This document shows positions 8,999 to 16,411 of a stretch of DNA of 64,000 bases, piece after piece; the stretch's first letter is position 1, and each line of letters opens with the position of its first letter. The translations under genes were made by a program, and so were the position numbers. The DNA is from JAHDVS01 sp964370985 (GTDB lineage: Bacteria > Actinomycetota > Thermoleophilia > Gaiellales > Gaiellaceae), in assembly GCA_964370985.1 (NCBI GenBank), contig CAYJLE010000015.1:1-64000 (forward strand), given 5' to 3'. The notes under the pieces are model-generated. The model was not told where the DNA came from, did not search any database, and saw only the letters and a program-made list of their open reading frames with translations.

Positions 8999-9163
8999 TC
9001 GCTCGGGTCGCGTACGCTGCTCCAGGTCGTGGTCGACGGAACCCCGCTGATGGCCGAGGTCGATGCCGACGATCGCGTCGGGGTCGGCGACCACGTGCGC
9101 CTTCACGTCGACCCCGCGCGCCTCCACGCGTTCGACCCGGAGACCGAGCGCGCCCTGTGGTAG
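8999..9163 (+). pseudogene. C-terminal remnant of an ABC-transporter ATPase (TOBE end)
   Basis: A 54-codon open frame encodes the typical tail of a sugar-type (MalK/UgpC) ABC ATPase: LMAEVDADDRVGVGDHVR followed by LHVDPARLHAFDPETERAL and a stop at 9161-9163. Nothing upstream encodes the nucleotide-binding domain: a TGA stands at 8996-8998 and the divergent thioesterase begins at 8950. A TACGCT (9013-9018) ten bases before an in-frame GTG (9029) could still drive a 44-residue product, but a decayed gene is the simpler reading. It directly abuts the SDR gene, as intact sugar ABC operons often do. Confidence 0.6.
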
Positions 9164-9933
9164 TGGAGAGCCAGCCCGCCCGCGGCGCCATCGTCACGGG
9201 CGGCGGATCCGGCATCGGCGCAGCGATCGCTCGGCGTCTCGCCGAGCGCGGCACGGCCGTAGCGCTCGTCGGGCGCCGGCGCGACCGGCTCGAGGCCGTG
9301 GCCGGCGAGATCCGCGGCGCCGGCGGTCTCGCCCACGAGATCGACGCCGACCTGACCGATCCGGCGGCGCCGGCGGCGGTCGTCGAGCGGGCGCTGGCCG
9401 ATCTCGGGTGCATCGACGTGGTTGTCAACAACGCCGGGACCGCCAGCATGACGGCACTCGAGGATGTGACCGTGGAGGAGTTCGACTCGCAGTACGCGCT
9501 CAACGTCAGGGCGGCACTCCTCCTCGTCCAGGCGGCCCTGCCCGCGCTGCGCGCCTCGCCGGCGGCGTCGGTCGTGAACATCGGCTCGGCGGCCGCCTGG
9601 GTCTACCGCCCGGGCCAGGCGATCTACGGCAGCACGAAGCACGCGCTCGAGTACGTCACGCGATCGCTCGCGATCGAGCTCGCGCCCGACGGGATCCGGG
9701 TCAACTGCGTCGTGCCCGGACCGGTGGACACGCCGATCCTCGGCCAGGTCGTCGACGACCTCGACGCGGCCCGTGCCTACTTGACGCGGATGACGCCCCT
9801 CGGACGCCTGGGCACGCCCGAGGAGGTCGCCTGGTGGGCGGTCGCGCTGACCGAGCGCGAGGCCGCCTGGGTGACCGGCGCGGTCGTCCACGTCGACGGT
9901 GGCCGGTCACTCGGCCCGCCGGCGGGGCAGTGA
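9157..9933 (+). CDS. Short-chain dehydrogenase/reductase (SDR)
   Basis: A 258-residue classical SDR oxidising or reducing an alcohol/sugar with NAD(P). The cofactor motif TGGGSGIGAAIA is near residue 9, VNNAGTASM follows at about 90, the catalytic Ser is in VVNIGSAAAW and the Tyr-Lys pair in IYGSTKHALEY, with the C-terminal VTGAVVHVDGG. Start is GTG at 9157 or 9163; neither has a ribosome site and both overlap the ABC remnant. It overlaps the lactonase gene by four bases (GTGA). Together they suggest oxidation of a sugar to a lactone followed by hydrolysis, which is inference. Confidence 0.85.
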   Translation: MVVESQPARGAIVTGGGSGIGAAIARRLAERGTAVALVGRRRDRLEAVAGEIRGAGGLAHEIDADLTDPAAPAAVVERALADLGCIDVVVNNAGTASMTALEDVTVEEFDSQYALNVRAALLLVQAALPALRASPAASVVNIGSAAAWVYRPGQAIYGSTKHALEYVTRSLAIELAPDGIRVNCVVPGPVDTPILGQVVDDLDAARAYLTRMTPLGRLGTPEEVAWWAVALTEREAAWVTGAVVHVDGGRSLGPPAGQ

Positions 9934-10907
9934 GCGGGCGCGACATTCCGTCGCCGCCCGGGCCGCGCAGCCTCGGCGAGGCGGAGCTCGTCCTGGACGC
10001 CCGGGCGCAGCTCGGCGAGGGGCCGAGCTGGGATGCCGCTCGGGGCCGGCTCGTCTGGGTCGACATCCTGCCCGGGCTCGTCCACCTCTTCGACCCGCTC
10101 ACCGGGCTCGACGAGACCTTCGACGTCGGCCGCCCGGTCGGGGCGGCGATCCCCGCGGCAGGCGGGGGGATCGTCGTCTGCCGCCAGGGCGAGGTCGGGG
10201 TCCTCGATCCGGCTTCCGGGGAGGTACGGCTGCTCGCTCTCGTGCCGGGTGACCCCGCGCTCCTCATGAACGACGCGAAGTGCGACCGGGCGGGCCGGCT
10301 CTGGGCGGGCACGATGGCCCTCGACGCCGCCACCGGGGCCGGCACGCTCTACCGGCTCGACCCGGGCGGCGCCCTGACAGCGCAGGTCGAGGCCGTCTCG
10401 ATCTCGAACGGCCTCGGCTGGAGCCTCGACGACCGGACGATGTACTACATCGATACGGCGACGCAGGCGGTCGACGCGTTCGACTACGAGCCGGGTACGG
10501 GCGCGGTGAGCCGCCGCCGTCATCTGGTGGAGATCCCGCCCGAGGTGGGCATGCCGGACGGCATGTGCGTCGACGCCGAGGGGTACCTGTGGGTTGCGCT
10601 CTGGGAGGGTTGGTCGGTTCGCCGCTACGCGCCGGACGGGCGGCTGGACGCTGTCGTCGACGTTCCCGCGGCGCGGGTGACGAGCTGCTGCTTCGGCGGC
10701 GCCGGCCTGGGCGATCTGTACATCACCTCCGCGGCGCCCGGCCCGGAGCCGCTGGCCCGGCCCCAGCCCCACGCGGGCGGGCTGTTCCGGGCTCGCCCGG
10801 GCGTGGCCGGGCTGCCGACGGATGTGTTTCGCGACGAGGTGTCCGCGTTCAGCGGAGCGTTCGTCCGGTCGAGAGGGTGCCATGTAATGTATACTGCTAC
10901 CATATGA
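9930..10907 (+). CDS. SMP-30/gluconolactonase family protein
   Basis: A 325-residue six-bladed propeller lactonase of the SMP-30/regucalcin family, hydrolysing sugar lactones. Family motifs: LGEGPSWDAARGRLVWVDI near the start, LMNDAKCDRAGRLWAGTM (metal-binding Asn and neighbouring region), ISNGLGWSLDDRTMYYIDT and PDGMCVDAEGYLWVALW (metal Asp). Homologues usually end soon after the GLP motif; here about 27 extra residues (DVFRDEVSAF...MYTATI) continue into the promoter of the toxin-antitoxin pair and stop inside its ATG (ATGA). This suggests the original end was lost when that pair arrived. Confidence 0.88.
   Translation: MSGRDIPSPPGPRSLGEAELVLDARAQLGEGPSWDAARGRLVWVDILPGLVHLFDPLTGLDETFDVGRPVGAAIPAAGGGIVVCRQGEVGVLDPASGEVRLLALVPGDPALLMNDAKCDRAGRLWAGTMALDAATGAGTLYRLDPGGALTAQVEAVSISNGLGWSLDDRTMYYIDTATQAVDAFDYEPGTGAVSRRRHLVEIPPEVGMPDGMCVDAEGYLWVALWEGWSVRRYAPDGRLDAVVDVPAARVTSCCFGGAGLGDLYITSAAPGPEPLARPQPHAGGLFRARPGVAGLPTDVFRDEVSAFSGAFVRSRGCHVMYTATI
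10890..10895 (+). promoter_or_regulatory. -10 element of vapBC-1
   Basis: TATACT ends eight bases before the ATG at 10904, inside an AT-rich patch that interrupts the surrounding high-GC sequence. GTATAC (10889-10894) is a small palindrome that could be part of the autoregulatory site. Confidence 0.55.
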
Positions 10908-11164
10908 AGCGTACCCAGATCTACATCAGCGAGGAGCAGGACCGGCGTCTGGCGAGGATGGCGGGCGAGCGGGAGATCTCCAAGGCCGAGCTGATCCGCC
11001 AGCTGCTCGATCGGGCTCTCGAGCCGGGGCACGCGGAGGCCGTCGCGCGCGCCGTGATCCGGGAGACGGCCGGCGTTTGCGCCGGCTACCCGGATTGGCC
11101 GGAGTGGCTTCGCTCCGTCCGGGGGCGCAGCGCCGACGAGCGGCTGCGCGCCGCCGGGCTGTGA
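10904..11164 (+). CDS. Ribbon-helix-helix antitoxin (VapB-like)
   Basis: An 86-residue antitoxin with an N-terminal ribbon-helix-helix DNA-binding domain (MKRTQIYISEEQDRRLARMA then SKAELIRQLLDRAL) and a C-terminal toxin-binding tail rich in Arg and Trp (YPDWPEWLRSVRG). It should neutralise the PIN toxin encoded immediately downstream (GTGA overlap) and repress the shared promoter. ATG 10904 is leaderless-type. The pair follows directly on the extended end of the lactonase gene, consistent with an insertion. Confidence 0.88.
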   Translation: MKRTQIYISEEQDRRLARMAGEREISKAELIRQLLDRALEPGHAEAVARAVIRETAGVCAGYPDWPEWLRSVRGRSADERLRAAGL

Positions 11165-11535
11165 GAACGCTCTTCGATTCCTCGGCGCTGATCGCTCACT
11201 TGCGCGGCGAGCCGCAGGCGACGAGCCTGCTCCTGGCGACGGCGACGGAGGATCGCCTGGCGAGCGTGCTCTCGCGCGCCGAGATCGAGGGCGGGATGCG
11301 CAGCGCCGAGCGGGCGCGGGTCGCGTCGCTCTTCGGCGTCCTGACCCTGCTTCCCGTGACGGATCCGATCGCCGGCCGGGCGGGCGAGTACCTGCGGGAG
11401 CATCGCCGTTTCCATCCCGGGATCGACCTCGTCGACTACCTGGTAGCCGCGACCGCCGAGCTCCACGGTGCCAGGCTCGCGACGCTGAACGTGCGCCACT
11501 TCCCGATGCTGAAGGGGCTCGAGCCGCCCTGGTAG
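11161..11535 (+). CDS. vapC: PIN-domain ribonuclease toxin (VapC-like)
   Basis: A 124-residue PIN-domain RNase, the toxin of the pair. Acidic active-site positions are all present: Asp in LFDSSALIAHL, Glu in SRAEIEGGMR, Asp in GIDLVDYLVAATA, and the closing ATLNVRHFPML block typical of VapC. GTG 11161 overlaps the antitoxin stop by four bases, so the two are translationally coupled. Expected to cleave structured RNA such as tRNA when freed; the target cannot be read from sequence. Confidence 0.9.
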   Translation: MRTLFDSSALIAHLRGEPQATSLLLATATEDRLASVLSRAEIEGGMRSAERARVASLFGVLTLLPVTDPIAGRAGEYLREHRRFHPGIDLVDYLVAATAELHGARLATLNVRHFPMLKGLEPPW

Positions 11536-11544
11536 AGGCCGCCG

Positions 11545-11562
11545 GCCCGGCGCTAGCCGGGC
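11545..11562. terminator. Bidirectional terminator-like hairpin
   Basis: GCCCGGC (11545-11551), loop GCTA, GCCGGGC (11556-11562): a perfect seven-base stem between the convergent vapC and the secreted-protein gene, overlapping the latter's stop codon. No T-run. Confidence 0.45.
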
Positions 11563-13334
11563 AGGCAGGTGAAGTCGGCGTCGAAGCGCTCGGTGCGCGT
11601 GCCGGTGGCGTCCTCGAGGTAGACGGAGTAGTCGAACACCGTCGCGCCCGGGAAGGAGCCCCAGCAGCCGACGGCGCCGGCGAGCGGGAGCGGGTTCGCG
11701 GAGCTCGTGAACGCCTGGTGCGGTGTCGTGCAGTTGACGCCGGCCGGGCAGGAGTCCGGCGCGTAGTACGCCGTGACCGGGAACACCGGGTCTCCCGCCC
11801 AGTACACCGTCATGGTCGCGGCCGGGGCGTACGAGACGACCGTCGACGGGTAGCTGACGTTCGTGATCTCGAACTCCGACTCGGCGGGCGTGCAGCCAGC
11901 GTGGCTGCCCCGTGTCCACTCGCGGGTGAAGGTCGGGAACGACGTGTAGGTCGTCCCGTCGATCGTGGCGCTCGCGACCCAGGCGAGGCTGCTCGAGCTT
12001 CGGATCGCGAGCACGAGCGTGCCCGTGTTGCGCAGGTCGCCGGGCGGGCCATCCACGAAGGTGCCGGTGAGGTAGCCGCCCCTGATCGTCCCGGTGAACG
12101 TGTGCGACCAGTAGATGCCGCCGTGGGCGTCGCACGCGGCCCAGCTGACCGTGCGCGAGCCGGCCGCCTGCGTGATCGTGTAGCGCCCGCCGTCCTGCCC
12201 GAGCCACTGGCCGGCCAGGCTCGGAACGGCCTGGCGGTTGAGGGCGTTCACCTCGCTGACGACCTTGTCGACGAGCGCGATCGCCCGGTCGAAGTCGATC
12301 ACGGCGAGCGGCGAGTCGATCCCGTACTGCTCCTTCGCCGAGTCGACGGCCGCCCGCAGCTCCGACTCCTTGCCCGCGATCGCCCCGAGCAGGTCGGCGC
12401 GGCGCTTACGCTTGAGATCGTCCTTCAGGAAGCCCGTCGCTCCGAGGGCGCGCTCGACCTGGCCGATCACGCGCTTCACCTTCTTCACGTCCTCCGACGC
12501 GACCGCTGCGGCGAGGTCCGCGAGGCGGTTTTCGAAACCCGTGAGTGTCCTCGTTGTCCGACCCTCGAGGTTGCCGGTGCCGCGAAAGGCCTTGCGGAGC
12601 GCGTCGCCGACGAAGCGGATCACCTTCGAGCCGACCAGCTCGACCAGGATCCCGGCCGGCGTGGACTTGGCCGCGATCTTCGCGAGCAAGCGGACGAGCG
12701 CCTGCTCGGCGGCGATCGCGATCTGCTCCTTCACGGGGACACCCAGCACGAGGCCGAGGCCCGTCAATCGCTTGATCTGGCGCTCGATCTCGCCCCGCAG
12801 CGCGCCCCGCACCTCCGATGCGATCGCCTCGCGTGCCGCCCGGAGCCCGCCCGTCGTGAGCGCCTCGGTCAGCCCCGTGACACCCAGGCGCTCGTCGACC
12901 GCGGCCCCGATCTCGCCCTTCAGGTCCGAGAGCACCTGGTCGGCCAGCCTGTCCTTCGCGGCGGCGGTCGGGGGCTTGCCCCGAGCGTCCACGAGCGTCC
13001 CGAACCCCGCCCGGGCCTCGAGGAGCTGCTCGAGCGACCGCGCGATCACGTTGACCTCCTGCTGCGACCCGTACGGCTTCGTGCTGCGGTAGCCGGCCAG
13101 CACCTGCCGTAGCGCGACCCCGGCGGCGGCGAGCCGCTCGCCGGCACCCTGGATCGCCGCTGGCGTCGGCGCGCCCTGCGTCAGGAGGCCGGCGATCTCG
13201 AAGCTGCTCGCCTGAACCAGCGAGGCGGCGTCGCCGAGCGACTGGGGGTTCGACGCGGCCGCGGGCTCGACGAGCCCCGCGGTCGCGAGGGCGAGGCCCA
13301 GCATGGCGGCGCCGGTGAGGAGCAGTCGCCGCAT
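11553..13334 (-). CDS. Large secreted protein of unknown function
   Basis: A 593-residue protein I do not recognise. It opens with a clear signal peptide (MRRLLLTGAAMLGLALATAG, cleavage near AAAS-NP). Residues about 30-395 are Ala/Glu/Lys/Arg-rich and strongly helical, with Gly-rich hydrophobic stretches (LTGLGLVLGVPVKEQ, GILVELVGSKVIRFVGDAL). From about 400 the composition changes to a Ser/Thr/Gly/Tyr-rich, beta-type region with several cysteines (WAACDAHGG, AGCTPAESE, DSCPAGVNC, GCWGSFPG, FTCLPG), likely disulfide-bonded. The ATG at 13334 follows a minus-strand TAGCAT by ten bases. Exported, probably helix-bundle plus beta-sandwich; role unknown. Confidence 0.8.
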   Translation of the reverse strand: MRRLLLTGAAMLGLALATAGLVEPAAASNPQSLGDAASLVQASSFEIAGLLTQGAPTPAAIQGAGERLAAAGVALRQVLAGYRSTKPYGSQQEVNVIARSLEQLLEARAGFGTLVDARGKPPTAAAKDRLADQVLSDLKGEIGAAVDERLGVTGLTEALTTGGLRAAREAIASEVRGALRGEIERQIKRLTGLGLVLGVPVKEQIAIAAEQALVRLLAKIAAKSTPAGILVELVGSKVIRFVGDALRKAFRGTGNLEGRTTRTLTGFENRLADLAAAVASEDVKKVKRVIGQVERALGATGFLKDDLKRKRRADLLGAIAGKESELRAAVDSAKEQYGIDSPLAVIDFDRAIALVDKVVSEVNALNRQAVPSLAGQWLGQDGGRYTITQAAGSRTVSWAACDAHGGIYWSHTFTGTIRGGYLTGTFVDGPPGDLRNTGTLVLAIRSSSSLAWVASATIDGTTYTSFPTFTREWTRGSHAGCTPAESEFEITNVSYPSTVVSYAPAATMTVYWAGDPVFPVTAYYAPDSCPAGVNCTTPHQAFTSSANPLPLAGAVGCWGSFPGATVFDYSVYLEDATGTRTERFDADFTCLPG

Positions 13335-13344
13335 GAAGTCAGCG

Positions 13345-13350
13345 ATGCTA
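13345..13350 (-). promoter_or_regulatory. -10 element of the secreted-protein gene
   Basis: Minus-strand TAGCAT ends ten bases before the ATG at 13334. Confidence 0.45.
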
Positions 13351-13385
13351 CGCGTCGCCGAACCCCTCTGCAAGACGTGGACCGC

Positions 13386-14729
13386 TCAGCCGCGAATGAC
13401 CGCGAGCACCTCGTCGCGCTTTCGCTCCATCAGCCCGCGCGAGCGTGCCTCGAGATTCAGGCGCAGCAGCGGCTCGGTGTTCGAGGGGCGTACGTTCATG
13501 TGCCAGTCGGGGGCGACCACGGAGACCCCGTCGAGGTGCGAGACCTCGCCCTCCGGGCCGAAGCGCTCCTTCAACTCCTGGAGCTTCAGAGCCACGTCCG
13601 CGACCGGCGTGTTCAGCTCGCCGGTCAGGAAATAGCGCTCCCGGAACGGGGCGAGTAGCTCGGAGAGGCTTCCCCCGCGCCTCGAGAGCAGCTCGAGCAG
13701 GAGTAGCATCGGCACGACGCCGGAGTCGGCCTGGAAGAAGTCGCGGAAGTAGTAGTGCCCCGAGACCTCGCCGGCGAACGCGGCACCCTCCTTGCGCATC
13801 CGGTGCTTGATGAAGGCGTGGCCGACGCGGTTGACGAGCGCGGTGCCACCGGCCGCCCGGACCGTGTCCGGGACTGCCCAGCTCGCGCGCACGTCGTAGA
13901 CGATCGTCGCGCCCGGCTCCCGCTCGAGCACGGCCTCGGCGAGCAGGGCTGTCACGAAGTCGCCCGGCACGAACTCGCCCGTGTCGTCCACGAAGAAGCA
14001 GCGGTCGGCGTCCCCGTCGAACGCGACGCCGAGGTCGGCGCCCTCCTCGAGCACCCTCGCGATCACGAGCTCGCGGTTCTCGGGCAGGAGCGGATTCGGC
14101 TCGTGGCTCGGGAAGGAGCCGTCCGGCTCGAAGCAGAAGGGCACGGCGTCGATCGGAAGCCGTTCGAGCACCCGCGGCAGCATTGCTCCCGCCATCCCGT
14201 TGGCGGCGTCGATCACGACGCGGAGCGGGCGGATCGCGGCCGGGTCGACGAAGGAGAGGACGCGCTCGGCCCAGGCGGGGTAGACGTCCTCGACCCGAAC
14301 CGCTCCGCGAGCCGCGGGCTCCGGGAAGCCCAGCTCGGCGCGCCGCCTGACGTCGAGGAGCCCGGAGTCGCCCCCGACGGGCAGCGCACCGCGCCGGACG
14401 ATCTTCATGCCCGTGTACTCCTTCGGGTTGTGCGAGGCCGTGACCGCGATGCCGCCGTCGAGGCCGAGCGAGCCGACCGCGAAGTAGAGCATCTCCGTGC
14501 CGACCATTCCGACATCGACCACGTCCGCGCCAGCGTCGGCGACCCCGTCCGCGATCGCGGCCGCCATCGCCGGCGAGGACAGCCGCATGTCGCGCCCGAC
14601 CGCGACCGCCTTCGGCTCGAACACCTCCGCGTACGCGCGGCCGATCGCGTACGCGCCCTCCTCGTCGAGCTCGGACGGATACAGGCCACGGACGTCGTAG
14701 GCCTTGAAGACCTTCGGGTCGAGCGCCAT
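13386..14729 (-). CDS. manB: Phosphomannomutase/phosphoglucomutase
   Basis: Interconverts hexose 1- and 6-phosphates for nucleotide-sugar synthesis. The 447-residue protein has the four alpha-D-phosphohexomutase domains: substrate loop FKAYDVRG near residue 8, the phosphoserine loop GIAVTASHNPKEYTGMK, the metal loop VAFDGDADRCFFVDD, the sugar-binding loop FAGEVSGHYYFRDF and the phosphate-binding loop RPSNTEPLLRL. This is the bacterial PMM/PGM type rather than GlmM. A leaderless promoter lies inside the end of the upstream HIT gene. Confidence 0.93.
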   Translation of the reverse strand: MALDPKVFKAYDVRGLYPSELDEEGAYAIGRAYAEVFEPKAVAVGRDMRLSSPAMAAAIADGVADAGADVVDVGMVGTEMLYFAVGSLGLDGGIAVTASHNPKEYTGMKIVRRGALPVGGDSGLLDVRRRAELGFPEPAARGAVRVEDVYPAWAERVLSFVDPAAIRPLRVVIDAANGMAGAMLPRVLERLPIDAVPFCFEPDGSFPSHEPNPLLPENRELVIARVLEEGADLGVAFDGDADRCFFVDDTGEFVPGDFVTALLAEAVLEREPGATIVYDVRASWAVPDTVRAAGGTALVNRVGHAFIKHRMRKEGAAFAGEVSGHYYFRDFFQADSGVVPMLLLLELLSRRGGSLSELLAPFRERYFLTGELNTPVADVALKLQELKERFGPEGEVSHLDGVSVVAPDWHMNVRPSNTEPLLRLNLEARSRGLMERKRDEVLAVIRG

Positions 14730-14735
14730 ACCGCC

Positions 14736-14741
14736 AGTCTA
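14736..14741 (-). promoter_or_regulatory. -10 element of manB
   Basis: Minus-strand TAGACT ends six bases before the ATG at 14729 and contains the stop codon of the HIT gene. Confidence 0.55.
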
Positions 14742-15221
14742 GGAGGGCCAGACCCCGAGGAGCCGTTGCCTCGTCGCCTCGAGGTGCTCGGGCATCACCT
14801 TCACGTCGGCGAGCACGGGCATGAAGTTCGTGTCGCCGGCCCAGCGCGGCACCACGTGCAGGTGCACGTGGTCGACGACGCCGGCGCCTGCGGTGCGGCC
14901 GAGGTTCCAGCCGAGGTTGTAGCCCTGCGGCTGGAGGTTCTCGGCGAGGGCGCCGAGGCCCTGCGAGGCGAGCCGGTGGATCTCGAGCGCCTCCTCGTCG
15001 CCGAGCTCGCCGAAGTCGCCGACGTGGCGGTAAGGGGCGACCAGCAGGTGCCCCGACGCGTACGGAAACTTGTTCAGGAGCACGAAGGCGAGCTCGCCCC
15101 GGTGGACGACGAGCCCGTCCTCGTCGGTGAGCGAGGCAGCCCGGCAGAACACGCAGCCGGGCTGCTCGTCGGCGGCCTGGATGTATTCGAGCCGCCACGG
15201 CGCCCACAGGCGCTCGGTCAC
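14739..15221 (-). CDS. HIT-family hydrolase (AP4A phosphorylase-like)
   Basis: A 160-residue histidine-triad nucleotide hydrolase/transferase. The catalytic triad is in DHVHLHVVPRW. The N-terminal MTERLWAPWRLEYI and the Cys pair in GCVFCRA are typical of actinobacterial diadenosine-polyphosphate-type HIT proteins. GTG at 15221 lies one base after the corA stop, so it is probably co-transcribed with corA; manB downstream has an additional promoter of its own. Confidence 0.9.
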   Translation of the reverse strand: MTERLWAPWRLEYIQAADEQPGCVFCRAASLTDEDGLVVHRGELAFVLLNKFPYASGHLLVAPYRHVGDFGELGDEEALEIHRLASQGLGALAENLQPQGYNLGWNLGRTAGAGVVDHVHLHVVPRWAGDTNFMPVLADVKVMPEHLEATRQRLLGVWPS

Positions 15222-15222
15222 G

Positions 15223-16212
15223 TCAGAGCCATCGCTTGTAGCGGAAGTAGCCGAACATCCCGAGCCCGAGGGCGATCATCACTCCGACGAGCGCCCAGAA
15301 CGCGTGGATGTCGCCCTCCCCGGGCACGCGCACGTTCATCCCGAAGATGCTCGCGACAAGCGTGAGCGGCAGCACGATCGTCGCGATCACCGTCAGCACC
15401 GCCAGCACGTGCCCCTGCTTGTGGGAGATCACCGACTCGTTCGTCGACTCGAGCCCCTCGAGCACCTCCTTGTAGTTGTCGAGGAGGTCCCAGATCCGTT
15501 CCGCGGAGTCCACGATGTCGTCGAAGTAGAGCTCGAGCTCCTCGGGCAGGAAACGCTGCGTGTGGCGTTCGAGCAGCCGCAGCGTCGTCCGCTCGGGCTT
15601 GATGATCTTGCGGTAGGAGATGATCTCCTGCTTCGCGTTCGAGATGTCGCGGACGATCTCCTCGGAGCGTCCCTCGAACAGCTCGTCCTCGATCGAGTCG
15701 AGCTTGTGGGAGATCTTGTCGAGGATCGGGAAGCAGTAGTCGAACAGGTCGTCGAGCACGTGGTAGAGCAGGTATCCGGACCCCTTCGAGAACAGCTCCG
15801 GGGCAAGCTCCGGATCGTGCTGGCAGCGGTCGAAGAGCCGCGACACGGGTAAGAGCTCCACGTTCGGCAGCGTGATCAGGAAGTCCTGGCCGAGGAAGAC
15901 GTCGAGCTCGGCCGCGTTCAGGCGCTGGATCGCCTTGTCGTAGACCGGGAAGTGCAGGACGCAGAACAGGTACCCGGGGTACTCGTCGATCTTCGGCCGC
16001 TGCCGCTTCGACAGCACGTCCTCGACGTCGAGCTCGTGGAAGCCGAAGCGCTCGGCCACGAGGCCGGCTTCGAGCGGCCCCGGCCGGTCGACGTGAACCC
16101 AGGTGAGGCCGCTAGCGGAGAGCTCCTGGATGCGAGGCGCACGCGCCTCGGCCGCCTCGACCGGAAAGCGAGGTCGTCCACGCCGGATGCGAGCGAGGGT
16201 AGGCCGTGCCAT
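15223..16212 (-). CDS. corA: CorA-family magnesium/divalent-cation transporter
   Basis: A pentameric inner-membrane channel for Mg2+ (or Co2+/Ni2+). The 329-residue protein has a long cytoplasmic domain, the stalk helix, and two C-terminal membrane helices (HVLAVLTVIATIVLPLTLVA and the segment following) joined by the selectivity motif GMN within SIFGMNVRVPGEGD; the tail FGYFRYKRWL is basic, as expected for the cytoplasmic end. ATG 16212 lacks a good ribosome site; a minus-strand TACAAT about 40 bases upstream would give a short leader. Confidence 0.93.
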   Translation of the reverse strand: MARPTLARIRRGRPRFPVEAAEARAPRIQELSASGLTWVHVDRPGPLEAGLVAERFGFHELDVEDVLSKRQRPKIDEYPGYLFCVLHFPVYDKAIQRLNAAELDVFLGQDFLITLPNVELLPVSRLFDRCQHDPELAPELFSKGSGYLLYHVLDDLFDYCFPILDKISHKLDSIEDELFEGRSEEIVRDISNAKQEIISYRKIIKPERTTLRLLERHTQRFLPEELELYFDDIVDSAERIWDLLDNYKEVLEGLESTNESVISHKQGHVLAVLTVIATIVLPLTLVASIFGMNVRVPGEGDIHAFWALVGVMIALGLGMFGYFRYKRWL

Positions 16213-16252
16213 GGGTACTGAGCGGGTCGTCGACGCGCATCTCCGGGTTCGC

Positions 16253-16258
16253 ATTGTA
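16253..16258 (-). promoter_or_regulatory. Probable -10 element of corA
   Basis: Minus-strand TACAAT lies 40 bases before the corA ATG; this unit would have a leader of about 34 bases. Confidence 0.45.
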
Positions 16259-16315
16259 CCCGCCCCGGCTCCGACCGAACAGGCCCGGGACGCGAGGCCC
16301 GTCTCACGTCGAGGA

Positions 16316-16388
16316 TGCGCCTGGCAGGATTCGAACCTGCGACCTTGCGCTCCGGAGGCGCACGCTCTATCCCCTGAGCTACAGGCGC
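16316..16388 (-). tRNA. tRNA-Arg (anticodon CCG)
   Basis: The minus strand folds into a full cloverleaf: acceptor GCGCCTG/CAGGCGC, D arm GCTC-AGGGGATA-GAGC, anticodon stem TGCGC/GCGCA around loop CTCCGGA (anticodon CCG), five-base variable region, and T arm GCAGG-TTCGAAT-CCTGC, discriminator A. The 3' CCA is not encoded. Reads the CGG arginine codon, which is frequent in this genome. Confidence 0.95.
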
Positions 16389-16398
16389 GGTGGGCCAC

Positions 16399-16404
16399 TA
16401 GTGT
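16399..16404 (+). promoter_or_regulatory. -10 element of the epimerase operon
   Basis: TAGTGT ends seven bases before the GTG at 16412, eleven bases from the divergent tRNA gene. Confidence 0.5.
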
Positions 16405-16411
16405 ACCCGCC

